10,189 nt of DNA from an uncultured Clostridium sp. (GCA_900557475.1 USTA01000016.1:1-10189); one strand, 5' to 3'; numbered from the stretch's first letter, positions 1-7,265 are shown. The notes: generated by a model from the letters alone, not told the origin. Numbers and translations: made by a program.

Positions 1-2
1 AT

Positions 3-428
3 AACGGAGCAATAAATGCAAACTTAAATGCAGGACAAAGCCACACAATTCCCGCGGGTTACACAACAGGAGGAAGAGTAACAGCAAACAGTTTAGCAAG
101 TCAAACTGTGGGAACTGCGACAGCAAATAATTTATCAAACGGAGTAACCGCATGGGTAAATGGACAAAAAATAACAGGAAATGGAACAGATGTAAATAAT
201 TCATATAATAATGGATATAATGCTGGAGCAACATCGGCTCAAGCTAATATGCAGTATTCTGTAACAAATGGAGCAACAACTTTTCAAATTCCGGCAAATT
301 TTAAAAAGGCATATGTAACAGCAATGTATCGAGGAGGTGGAGGAGAACCAGCATTTTCACAAAATATTACTTTATCGGGAACCGCAATAAAAACATATAA
401 AACAGAAAGTACATCGATTGGAGACTGA
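3..428 (+). CDS. Phage tail-fibre-like / surface protein, C-terminal fragment (5' end outside window)
   Basis: This is an open frame running in from the left edge, with 141 codons visible before a TGA at 426-428. The first 60 or so residues have the low-complexity, Asn/Thr/Gly/Ala-rich pattern of Bacillota prophage tail and baseplate proteins: 'HTIPAGYTTGGRVTA', then 'SLASQT.GTATA', then 'GVTAWVNGQKITG', then 'YNNGYNAG'. A more ordered beta-type stretch follows, with 'TTFQIPANFKKAYVTAMYRGGGG'-like alternation (residues about 67-95). From knowledge of such proteins I infer a virion fibre or receptor-binding tip, or a host surface protein built from the same modules. No start codon or promoter lies in the window; the internal GTG at 108 is not a convincing start because the same repeat style continues upstream of it. 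A hand count gives about 38% GC over the first 540 bases. The frame continues past the TGA (see next entry), so the protein may originally have been 42 residues longer. Confidence 0.6.
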   Translation, partial: NGAINANLNAGQSHTIPAGYTTGGRVTANSLASQTVGTATANNLSNGVTAWVNGQKITGNGTDVNNSYNNGYNAGATSAQANMQYSVTNGATTFQIPANFKKAYVTAMYRGGGGEPAFSQNITLSGTAIKTYKTESTSIGD

Positions 429-554
429 AATCAGACATGTGATGCAGTTTTTAGCATAGAACTAAATGGTCAAGGGGGAACTATAATAATAACACCACAT
501 TTAGTAGGAGATAACCGTATTTTGGATGGACACGCGATGGTTGTTTACTACTAA
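426..554 (+). other. In-frame TGA and coherent 41-codon continuation of the tail-fibre-like frame
   Basis: After the TGA at 426-428 the same frame stays open for 41 codons and closes with TAA at 552-554, directly followed in frame by TAG at 555-557. The continuation looks like real protein: alternating hydrophobic strands ('AVFSIELNGQGG', 'GTIIITPHLVGD') and a typical fibre-type ending 'GHAMVVYY'. It has no ribosome binding site or good start of its own, so I read it as the original C-terminus of the preceding gene. One base change (TGG to TGA) or recoding of TGA as Trp would explain it, as would a sequencing error. If it is a simple nonsense mutation, the gene is a pseudogene. Confidence 0.6.
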
Positions 555-575
555 TAGAAAGTTAATATAAATAGT

Positions 576-603
576 AAAAAGACTCCAATTTTGGAGCCTT
601 TTT
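576..603. terminator. Bidirectional hairpin terminator between convergent genes
   Basis: CTCCAA (583-588) pairs with TTGGAG (591-596). The stem extends, across one A-C mismatch (582/597), into AAAAAG (576-581) pairing with CTTTTT (598-603). The T run at the right end serves rightward transcription of the tail-fibre-like gene, and the A run at the left end becomes a T run for leftward transcription of the HD-GYP gene. The AATTTT centre must partly open to form a loop. The right arm overlaps the last bases of the HD-GYP stop codon (602-604). Confidence 0.8.
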
Positions 604-1540
604 AGACTTTTAGTTTTTTTATAATTTTAATTTCTTTATAAAGTTTATCAATTCTATCTTTTCTAATAACTAATGCATTTTCATATTCAGACAAAACTTG
701 TTTATAATTTTCTAAAGTTTCCCCCTGCTCTAAAAGCAGCTTCATGCCAGCTGTATAATAATCTTTAGTAGAAGGTTTTTTAGCAGTGTCCCTCTTTTTT
801 TCATATTTTTCAATTGTTTGTAATCTTTTTATTTGAGATTTTATATAATCAACATAATTCATGACACAACTTATTTCATAAAGAGTATCATCAATAACTA
901 CTTTAAATAGAGCTCTTAAAGGTTTTGGATTTATTTTTCCAAGCTGTTCATTTTGCTTAAGTTGATCAAGTGCAATAACATCTTTGCTAGGAAGTGCATC
1001 TTGGATTAAATCTTGAAGTGTAGCTGAAATATTAACATGAGTGGTATATTGCCTTTTAGTAACAATAGCATCATATTCATCTGCTACTCTAATAATTTGA
1101 GCAGAATATGGAATATCGGGTTTTCTAAGACCTCTAGGATATCCAGTTCCATTTAAAGCTTCATGATGGTACCATGGGCCATCAGAGTACGGTCTTAAAG
1201 ATAAATCTTCCATACAATAATTATATCCCAATGTTGTATGAGATTTCATTATTGCATATTCTTCATCTGTAAGCCTACCAGGTTTATTTAATATTTCTTT
1301 TGGAATAAACAGTTTTCCAATATCATGTATATATGCCGCTAAAATGCAGTGAATAGTAAACTGACTTCTACAACGCATATATTGACAAATTCTACCTACT
1401 AGGTTAGCTACATTTTCACTATGTCTTTTAGTAAACATATCCATACTATCCATAACTATTAAATGGTCTTTTAAAGCATAGTCAAGCTCATGTACTTTTA
1501 AATTAGTAGGACTATAAAAGTCATATTTTTCCTCTAACAT
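602..1540 (-). CDS. HD-GYP domain protein, probable cyclic-di-GMP phosphodiesterase
   Basis: This 312-residue protein has an HD-GYP domain over residues about 28-170: RHSENV (H40), HDIGK (H72-D73, K76), KSHTTLG (H101), YHHEALNGTGYP (H125-H126, GYP at 133-135) and RVADEYDA (D154). Family knowledge: such proteins bind iron or other metals and hydrolyse c-di-GMP, lowering this messenger. Spacing of the metal-binding His/Asp residues is canonical. The aspartate often seen in HHExxDGxGYP is Asn130, and the position four before H40, often a Glu ligand, is Phe36. There is no transmembrane segment, receiver or PAS domain; the N-terminus is only about 25 residues. The C-terminal 145 residues are not recognised and end in a charged, probably coiled-coil helix. 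The ATG at 1540 is preceded by AAAGGAG (1547-1553 on the minus strand). It is convergent with the tail-fibre-like gene and divergent from the nucleosidase gene. The family is clear; phosphodiesterase activity is inferred. Confidence 0.9.
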   Translation of the reverse strand: MLEEKYDFYSPTNLKVHELDYALKDHLIVMDSMDMFTKRHSENVANLVGRICQYMRCRSQFTIHCILAAYIHDIGKLFIPKEILNKPGRLTDEEYAIMKSHTTLGYNYCMEDLSLRPYSDGPWYHHEALNGTGYPRGLRKPDIPYSAQIIRVADEYDAIVTKRQYTTHVNISATLQDLIQDALPSKDVIALDQLKQNEQLGKINPKPLRALFKVVIDDTLYEISCVMNYVDYIKSQIKRLQTIEKYEKKRDTAKKPSTKDYYTAGMKLLLEQGETLENYKQVLSEYENALVIRKDRIDKLYKEIKIIKKLKV

Positions 1541-1563
1541 ATACTTCTCCTTTGAATATCATT

Positions 1564-1592
1564 AATATATCATTATACACAATAGAATTCAA
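1564..1592 (-). promoter_or_regulatory. Promoter for the HD-GYP gene (predicted)
   Basis: Read on the minus strand: -35 TTGAAT (1592-1587), 17-base spacer, -10 TATATT (1569-1564) preceded by TGA, giving an extended -10. The start would fall near 1557, leaving a leader of about 17 bases that just holds the AAAGGAG site. A second -10-like TATAAT (1577-1572 region, minus strand) exists but its -35 partner is poor. Confidence 0.5.
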
Positions 1593-1613
1593 TAAAAAAT
1601 ATATTAAATTTTA

Positions 1614-1642
1614 ATGACAAAAACATATATTTGTGATATATT
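1614..1642 (+). promoter_or_regulatory. Sigma-A-type promoter for the nucleosidase-smc-murA-ftsQ gene train (predicted)
   Basis: -35 ATGACA (1614-1619, five of six consensus bases), 17-base spacer, -10 TATATT (1637-1642) preceded by TGA (1634-1636), an extended -10. Transcription would begin near 1649, giving a leader of about 84 bases before the first gene. No riboswitch fold was recognised in that leader; only a small CCAA/TTGG hairpin (1647-1659) is visible. Confidence 0.6.
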
Positions 1643-1732
1643 ATTTCCAAAAGAATTGGATTATATAAATATAAAATTGGTTATAAGAAAATTACAAATA
1701 AAAAACAAAATACAATATAAAGGAAAATAAAA

Positions 1733-2356
1733 ATGAAAAACATATTAATACATTGTGCAATGGAAAAAGAAGCAAAGCAAGTAGCAAATAAACTTAACTT
1801 AATAGAAAATAAAAATAAAGAATATATAGGAATTCAAAAAGCTTACTTAGGGGAATTGGAAAATAAAAAAGTGAGCTTAATTGTAACTGGAATAGGTAAG
1901 CAAAAATCGGCAATTGGACTAACAGAGTATTTAGCAAAAGAAGAAAAGCCAGATTTAATTATAAATATTGGTTTTGCTGGATCAACTTTATCTAAAATAG
2001 GAACATGGGTATGTATAAATAAGTCATACAACTTTGATTGGAAAATAGAGGGCGAAGAAAAATATAGTATGAAAGATTTAGGAAACCAAGATTTAATAAT
2101 GGTAAACTCAATTCCAAACTTGCCATGTTATAGTGCAGAGTCTTTTGTGACAAATTCAGACATAGAAGAAAATGTAATTTTTGATATGGAATTACACTCA
2201 GTAAATATTATTGCAGATATGTATAAAATTCCATTAATGTCATTAAAGAAGGTAACAGATAATCTAAGCTTAGAGGACTATTATGAAAACATAGAAAATA
2301 TAATTGAACTTGAAAGTTGTGTAAAATATATAAAAGAAGCAATAGCTAGTAATTAA
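1733..2356 (+). CDS. Phosphorylase-superfamily nucleosidase, MTA/SAH-nucleosidase (Pfs)-like, short form
   Basis: This 207-residue cytoplasmic protein resembles 5'-methylthioadenosine/S-adenosylhomocysteine nucleosidase. Visible motifs in family order: AMEKEA (E11, the water-activating Glu position), VTGIGK (51-56), INIGFAGS (77-84), SAESF (134-138, matching the SGDxF loop), DMELHS (M152-E153, ribose-binding Glu) and KKVTD (D176, purine-protonating Asp position). It is about 25 residues shorter than E. coli MtnN; the region between residues about 98 and 134 lacks most of one helix. Family enzymes cleave the N-glycosidic bond of adenosine-type nucleosides and serve methionine salvage and AI-2 precursor formation; the exact substrate here is open, and a futalosine-hydrolase-like or phosphorylase role is possible. 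ATG at 1733 follows AAGGAAA (1720-1726). It is the first gene after the promoter and lies 26 bases before smc, so is probably cotranscribed with it. Confidence 0.75.
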   Translation: MKNILIHCAMEKEAKQVANKLNLIENKNKEYIGIQKAYLGELENKKVSLIVTGIGKQKSAIGLTEYLAKEEKPDLIINIGFAGSTLSKIGTWVCINKSYNFDWKIEGEEKYSMKDLGNQDLIMVNSIPNLPCYSAESFVTNSDIEENVIFDMELHSVNIIADMYKIPLMSLKKVTDNLSLEDYYENIENIIELESCVKYIKEAIASN

Positions 2357-2372
2357 AATGCTTACTAGAAAT

Positions 2373-2376
2373 GGAG
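2373..2376 (+). promoter_or_regulatory. Ribosome binding site that sets the smc start at 2383
   Basis: GGAG lies six bases before ATG 2383. The in-frame ATG at 2371 overlaps this site and has no Shine-Dalgarno sequence of its own, so the longer version, with four extra residues, is unlikely. Confidence 0.75.
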
Positions 2377-2382
2377 AAAAAT

Positions 2383-5300
2383 ATGTATTTAAAGAGATTA
2401 GAAATGCAAGGATTTAAATCGTTTGCAGATAAAACAGTATTTGAATTTAAGGAAGGTATCACTGGAGTTATAGGACCAAATGGTTCTGGTAAGAGTAACA
2501 TTTCCGATGCTATTCGTTGGGTACTAGGTGAGCAAAGTATGAAATCATTAAGAGGAGCAAAATCAGAAGATATCATTTTTGCAGGTACACAAAATAGGAA
2601 ATCATTGGGGTTTGCAGAAGTAAATATGGTAATAGACAATGAAGACGGAAGCCTTCCAATTGAGTATTCAGAAGTAACAGTAACAAGAAGAATATATAGA
2701 ACTGGTGAGGCAGGATACTTTATCAATAAAGTACCTTGCAGACTAAAAGATATATTAGAACTTTTTATGGATACAGGAATAGGAAAGGATGGATATTCAA
2801 TAATAGGTCAAGGAAAAATAGACGAAATATTGAGTAATAAATCTGAAGATAGAAGACATATTTTTGAAGAAGCAGCAGGAATTGTTAAGTATAGAACAAG
2901 AAGGGATGAAACAGAAAAAAAATTAGAGCAAACAAAAGTAAATTTAATTAGAATAAATGATATTTTAGCAGAGATAGAAGCAAATATAGAACCATTAAAA
3001 AATCAGGCAGAAAAAGCAAAGAAATTTTTAAGCTTGAGGGAAGAATTAAAAAGTGTAGAAGTTGGTCTTTTCGTATATAAGATAGACTTATATAAAAAGA
3101 AATTAGTGGATCTAGCAGAGAACAAAGAAATCTTTGAAAATCAAAGTAATAGTGAAGAAGAAAAATTAAATAATCTTCAAAAACTAAAAGAAGAGCTAAA
3201 AGAGCAAATAGAATTAGCTTCAAACGAAATAGAGAGAATACAAACACTTGGGTTTGAAAGCAAAAATAAAATAGAAAAATTAAATTCAGATATAAATATT
3301 AGTAAAGAAAAGATATTTAACAATTTGCAAAATAAAGAAAGATTAGAAAGTGAGATAAATCAAGGAAGAAATGATATAGAGTATCTTAAGGAAGAAAGAC
3401 AAGCAAAAGTAGAAAAAAAGGCAAACCTAGAAAATAATAAAGAAAAATTTGAAAAGGAATTAAAAGAAAAAGAGGAGAAGTTAAATAAACTAACAGAAAA
3501 ACTAACGGGAAAAGAACTTGAAATTGAAGGAAAGAAAAGAATAGTAGATGAATGTAAAGAAGAAAAATACAATATTCAAAATGAAATTACAGAAAAGGAA
3601 GTGAATTTTACTAATTTAGAAAACAGACAAAAGCAAGCAAAAAGAGAACTAGACAAAACAATTTCGGAATTAGATGAAAAAAGAACAGAAAAAAATAATT
3701 TTAATATAGAATTTTTACAAATAGAGACAGAGAAAAAGGAAAATGAGGAAAGATTAACAAAGGAAAAAAAGATAAAGGAAGAGCTTGAAAATAATTTAAA
3801 AATATATGATGAAAAAATAATTAAACTAACTGATGAAAAGAGATTAAAACAAACAAAATGCAATTTCTTAATAGAAACAGAAAAAGAAAAAGAAGGGTAT
3901 ATTAAAGCTGTAAAAGAATTACTACTTGCATGTGAAAAAGATTCTAATTTAAAGAAGGGAATTCATGGTGTATTAGCAAATATTATCTCAGTAGAGGATA
4001 AATATAAAACTGCAATAGAGATGTGCTTAGGTGTAACACTTCAAAACATAGTTACAGATGAAGAAAAAGATGCTAAAAAATTAATTGAACATTTAAGAAA
4101 AAATAATTTAGGTAGAGCATCATTCTTACCAATATCAGCAGTACACGGAAAAAAACTAGAAAAGATTAAATCAGAAGAAGGAGTCATAGGAATTGCATCA
4201 GATTTAGTTAAATATGATAAAAAATATGATGGAATAGTACAAAATTTATTAGGAAGAACAGTAATTACCAAAGATATGGACACTGCTATAAAACTTGCTA
4301 AAGGAAATAATTATGGATTTAGAATAGTAACTTTAGAAGGGGACGTAATAAATGCATCAGGTGCAATTACAGGTGGTTCTAATAATAAAAAGACATCTAG
4401 CATTATTGGGAGAAGTGACGAAATAAAAAAACTGAAAAATAATATAGAAAATTTAGAAAAAGAAATACAGCTGTTAGAGGAAGAAAAGAAAAAAGAGCAA
4501 GAAAAAAATAATACAAATGCTTTAGAAGAAAATATAAGGAAACTTCAAGAAATAGAAATAGTATATGCAACTAAAAAAGAAAAACTAAATCAATTAGAAG
4601 AAGCAATACAAAAGCTAGTTAATGAAAAAGAACAGCTAGCAAATGAATTAGACGAATTAGAAGCAAAGAAGAAAGAATGTATTTTAAAGAAAGAAAGCCT
4701 ACTTGAAAAAACAAAAGAGTTAAATCTAAATATAGAAAATTTAACAAAGGAGATAGAAGAGTTTGCAAAGACAAATAAAGATGAACAAAAATATATTGAC
4801 GATTTAAATTTAGATGTTACAAATTTAAAAATTTCAGTATCTTCATTTGATGAAAGCTCTTTTTCAATAAATGAATTAGTAGAAAGAATAGATAAAAGCA
4901 TACAAAATCAAGAAGATGCAATAACAAATAAAAAAGACCAAATATCAGATATAGAAAAGCAAAGTCAAACTTTAAGAGAAACAATAGTAGAATTGGAGTC
5001 TAGTATTAGTAGAATAAGTTTAGAAGTAGAAGGAAGCAGTGAAAAGATAGAATCTTTAAAACAAGATAAAACAAATAAGAATAATAAACTATTAGAAATA
5101 GAACAAGATGTAGAAAAACAATTTGAAATAATTCAGGGTGTAAAAGAACAATTAGTAAAAATAAACCTAAAAGAAACAAATATAAATCAAGATATTACAG
5201 ATACAATAAACGAACTATGGAATGAATACGAAATTACACCGAATAATGCAAAAGATTATAAACTTCCAGAAAATTTAGCGAGTACTCAAAAAACTGTTAC

Positions 5301-5925
5301 AGAATTACATAACAAAATAAAGGATTTAGGAAGTGTAAATATAGATAGTATAGAAGAGTATAAAAAGACAAAAGAAAGATATGAAACAATGAGTGAACAA
5401 AGACTAGACTTAGAAAATGCAATTTCTAAATTACGAAATGTAATAACAGAAATGACAAGCACAATGAAAAATCAATTTGTAGAAAAGTTTAAGCTAATAA
5501 ACAAAAACTTTAATGAAGTATTTACTCAATTATTTGGCGGAGGAAAAGCAGAACTAAGTTTGGAAGATGAAGCAAATGTTTTAGAATGCGGAATAGAAAT
5601 AAAAGTTCAACCAACAGGAAAGAAACTTCAAAATATGATGTTACTTTCAGGAGGAGAAAAGGCACTAACTGCAATTGCATTATTATTTGCAATTCTACAA
5701 ATAAATCCAGCACCATTTTGCATATTAGACGAAATAGAGGCAGCCTTAGATGATGCAAATGTATATAGATTTGCTGAATATTTAAAGAAATTTAGCAAGG
5801 GTACTCAATTCTTAGTAATAACACATAGAAAAGGTACAATGGAAGCGGCAGACACAGTTTATGGAGTAACTATGGAAGAAAGCGGAATAAGCAAGCTTCT
5901 TTCAATAAAATTAAAAGAAGAATAA
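2383..5925 (+). CDS. smc: Chromosome segregation / condensin ATPase SMC
   Basis: This 1180-residue protein is full length for bacterial SMC. The N-terminal head begins with the classic MYLKRLEMQGFKSF and carries Walker A GPNGSGKSN (31-39) and the RGAK/FAGT stretch before the Q-loop region. Long Lys/Glu-rich coiled coils flank a hinge at about residues 525-680, which has the glycine-rich 'GDVINASGAITGGS' segment. The C-terminal head carries the signature LSGGEKALTA (1088-1097), Walker B FCILDEIEAALDD (catalytic E1117) and an ITHRKGTME H-loop. SMC forms dimers with ScpA/ScpB and organises and segregates the nucleoid by ATP-driven DNA loop formation. Start 2383 is chosen from the GGAG site and from homologues that begin at this Met. 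Its neighbours are a nucleosidase upstream and murA 62 bases downstream, not the rnc-smc-ftsY arrangement common in Bacillota. All catalytic motifs are intact. The several long minus-strand frames inside it are shadows of its coiled-coil codons. Confidence 0.98.
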   Translation: MYLKRLEMQGFKSFADKTVFEFKEGITGVIGPNGSGKSNISDAIRWVLGEQSMKSLRGAKSEDIIFAGTQNRKSLGFAEVNMVIDNEDGSLPIEYSEVTVTRRIYRTGEAGYFINKVPCRLKDILELFMDTGIGKDGYSIIGQGKIDEILSNKSEDRRHIFEEAAGIVKYRTRRDETEKKLEQTKVNLIRINDILAEIEANIEPLKNQAEKAKKFLSLREELKSVEVGLFVYKIDLYKKKLVDLAENKEIFENQSNSEEEKLNNLQKLKEELKEQIELASNEIERIQTLGFESKNKIEKLNSDINISKEKIFNNLQNKERLESEINQGRNDIEYLKEERQAKVEKKANLENNKEKFEKELKEKEEKLNKLTEKLTGKELEIEGKKRIVDECKEEKYNIQNEITEKEVNFTNLENRQKQAKRELDKTISELDEKRTEKNNFNIEFLQIETEKKENEERLTKEKKIKEELENNLKIYDEKIIKLTDEKRLKQTKCNFLIETEKEKEGYIKAVKELLLACEKDSNLKKGIHGVLANIISVEDKYKTAIEMCLGVTLQNIVTDEEKDAKKLIEHLRKNNLGRASFLPISAVHGKKLEKIKSEEGVIGIASDLVKYDKKYDGIVQNLLGRTVITKDMDTAIKLAKGNNYGFRIVTLEGDVINASGAITGGSNNKKTSSIIGRSDEIKKLKNNIENLEKEIQLLEEEKKKEQEKNNTNALEENIRKLQEIEIVYATKKEKLNQLEEAIQKLVNEKEQLANELDELEAKKKECILKKESLLEKTKELNLNIENLTKEIEEFAKTNKDEQKYIDDLNLDVTNLKISVSSFDESSFSINELVERIDKSIQNQEDAITNKKDQISDIEKQSQTLRETIVELESSISRISLEVEGSSEKIESLKQDKTNKNNKLLEIEQDVEKQFEIIQGVKEQLVKINLKETNINQDITDTINELWNEYEITPNNAKDYKLPENLASTQKTVTELHNKIKDLGSVNIDSIEEYKKTKERYETMSEQRLDLENAISKLRNVITEMTSTMKNQFVEKFKLINKNFNEVFTQLFGGGKAELSLEDEANVLECGIEIKVQPTGKKLQNMMLLSGGEKALTAIALLFAILQINPAPFCILDEIEAALDDANVYRFAEYLKKFSKGTQFLVITHRKGTMEAADTVYGVTMEESGISKLLSIKLKEE

Positions 5926-5972
5926 TTTAAGTAACATAAAATATTAACTTGGCATAATATATATCAGTTTTG

Positions 5973-5980
5973 AAAGGAGA
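5973..5980 (+). promoter_or_regulatory. Ribosome binding site that sets the murA start at 5988
   Basis: AAAGGAGA ends seven bases before ATG 5988. An in-frame TTG at 5970 lies upstream of and reads through this site, so it is not the start. Confidence 0.85.
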
Positions 5981-5987
5981 TAATAAT

Positions 5988-7265
5988 ATGCTAAGTTACA
6001 TAATTAAAGGAAAAAGAAAAATATGTGGAACCGTTAAAGCATCCGGTTCTAAGAATGCTGCTTTACCAATAATTGCAGCGGCAATATTAAACCCGGAGCC
6101 AGTTACTTTATATAATATACCAAGCATAGAAGATACAAAAATCACATTAGAGATATTAAGGCTTTTAGGTTGCAAAGTAACTGCTGAACGTGGTAAAATA
6201 ACAATATGCAGCAAAGATATGAACAAAACAGAAATTCCAGAAGAATTAATGAACAAATTGCGTTCAACGGTTGTTTTAGCAGGAGCAATACTGGGAAGAT
6301 TTAAGAAGGCAACTTTTTCATACCCAGGGGGATGCAATATAGGTGAAAGACCAATTGACCTGCACTTAGATGCTTTTAGCAAATTAGGAATAAAAATAGA
6401 AGAAAAAGAGAACAAAATAATTTGTAATTGCAAAGAAATAGTGGGAAAAAGAATAAAATTAAAATTTCCAAGTGTAGGAGCGACAGAAAATATCATATTA
6501 GCATCAGTTTATGCAAAAGGTGCAACACATATTTCAGGAGCGGCAAAAGAACCAGAAATAAAAGATTTGGCAAAAGCCTTAAATAGTATGGGAGCAAAAG
6601 TATATGGAGCTGGTACTAGTGAAATAACTATATTTGGAGTAAATAAGCTACATAGTACATCATATAAAATAATGTCGGATAGAATAGAAACAGGAACACT
6701 TTTATGTGCAGCAGCAAGTACAAATGGAAATATTACAGTTGAAAATACAAATCCAGAAAATTTAATGACAGTACTTTTTACTTTAAGAGAAATGGGATGT
6801 AAAATCTCAATTAATAAAGATAAAATAAGTTTAAAAGGACCAAATAAAATTAAGCCAATAGAAATAGAAACAAAACCATATCCAGGATTTCCAACAGATA
6901 TGCAGCCACTAATTTGTGCAGTCTTAATTAGTTCAACAGGTAAATCTAAAATAACAGAAAATATTTTTGAGAATAGATTTAAATATACAGAAGAATTAAA
7001 AAAAATGGGGGCTAACATTGTTCAAAAAGAGAAAACGATTGAAATTCTAGGAAGTAGTAAGATAGAGGGAAATGTAGTAACTAGTAAAGACTTACGAGGA
7101 GGAGCAGCATTAGTAATAGCAGGACTTATGGCAGAAGGAGAAACTTTAGTAGAAGATGCTAAATATATTTTAAGAGGTTATGAAAGTTTAGATGAAAAAC
7201 TTAGAAAATTAGGTGCTGAAATTATAAAGATATATGTAAATAATGAAGAAAAGATAGCAATTTAG
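5988..7265 (+). CDS. murA: UDP-N-acetylglucosamine 1-carboxyvinyltransferase MurA
   Basis: This 425-residue cytoplasmic enzyme transfers enolpyruvate from PEP to UDP-N-acetylglucosamine, the first committed step of peptidoglycan synthesis. Family residues are all present: SGSKNAALP with K22-N23, the mobile loop PGGCNIGERP with active-site Cys116 and R121, PGFPTDMQ with the catalytic Asp304, and RGYE with R396 near the C-terminus. Length is close to the 419 of E. coli MurA. Because the loop holds Cys rather than Asp, the enzyme is expected to be sensitive to fosfomycin unless other determinants are present (inference). It follows smc after 62 bases with no visible terminator and ends 14 bases before ftsQ, taking the place that murG-murB hold before divIB in Bacillus subtilis. 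Many Bacillota carry two MurA paralogues; which one this is cannot be told from the window. It ends in TAG, while the other intact genes here end in TAA. Confidence 0.97.
   Translation: MLSYIIKGKRKICGTVKASGSKNAALPIIAAAILNPEPVTLYNIPSIEDTKITLEILRLLGCKVTAERGKITICSKDMNKTEIPEELMNKLRSTVVLAGAILGRFKKATFSYPGGCNIGERPIDLHLDAFSKLGIKIEEKENKIICNCKEIVGKRIKLKFPSVGATENIILASVYAKGATHISGAAKEPEIKDLAKALNSMGAKVYGAGTSEITIFGVNKLHSTSYKIMSDRIETGTLLCAAASTNGNITVENTNPENLMTVLFTLREMGCKISINKDKISLKGPNKIKPIEIETKPYPGFPTDMQPLICAVLISSTGKSKITENIFENRFKYTEELKKMGANIVQKEKTIEILGSSKIEGNVVTSKDLRGGAALVIAGLMAEGETLVEDAKYILRGYESLDEKLRKLGAEIIKIYVNNEEKIAI

Larger units (their letters stand above)
1563..1643. repeat. 10-base inverted repeat TAATATATCA / TGATATATTA across the divergent promoters
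   Basis: TAATATATCA at 1563-1572 is the exact reverse complement of TGATATATTA at 1634-1643. The two arms coincide with the extended -10 elements of the two opposed promoters. They may simply be two copies of a favoured -10, or a pair of operator half sites; the sequence alone does not decide. Confidence 0.45.

Noticed and set aside
426..470. Selenocysteine insertion at the TGA
   Set aside because: Only a four-base ATGC/GCAT hairpin lies downstream, with no recognisable SECIS features, and tail fibre proteins are not known selenoproteins.
3..554. Diversity-generating retroelement target at the fibre C-terminus
   Set aside because: No reverse transcriptase, template repeat or adenine-biased variable repeat is visible in the window; only the gene type is suggestive.
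1649..1732. Riboswitch (for example SAM or SAH type) in the leader of the nucleosidase gene
   Set aside because: The leader is about 84 bases of A/T-rich sequence with one tiny hairpin and no conserved riboswitch core that I can recognise.
2371..2382. Upstream in-frame ATG as the smc start
   Set aside because: It has no ribosome binding site, and the GGAG at 2373-2376 lies inside it at ideal distance from ATG 2383, where SMC homologues begin.
2948..4901. Several minus-strand open frames within smc, rich in Ser/Phe/Leu
   Set aside because: They are antisense images of Lys/Glu coiled-coil codons, lack ribosome sites, and overlap a gene with intact conserved domains.
5926..5972. Possible separate promoter before murA (CATAAT near 5953)
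   Set aside because: No -35 hexamer at a workable distance was found, so the gap is only noted as the longest within the gene train.
5970..5987. TTG at 5970 as the murA start
   Set aside because: The codons from it cover the AAAGGAGA ribosome site itself; ATG 5988 has correct spacing and matches the usual MurA N-terminus.
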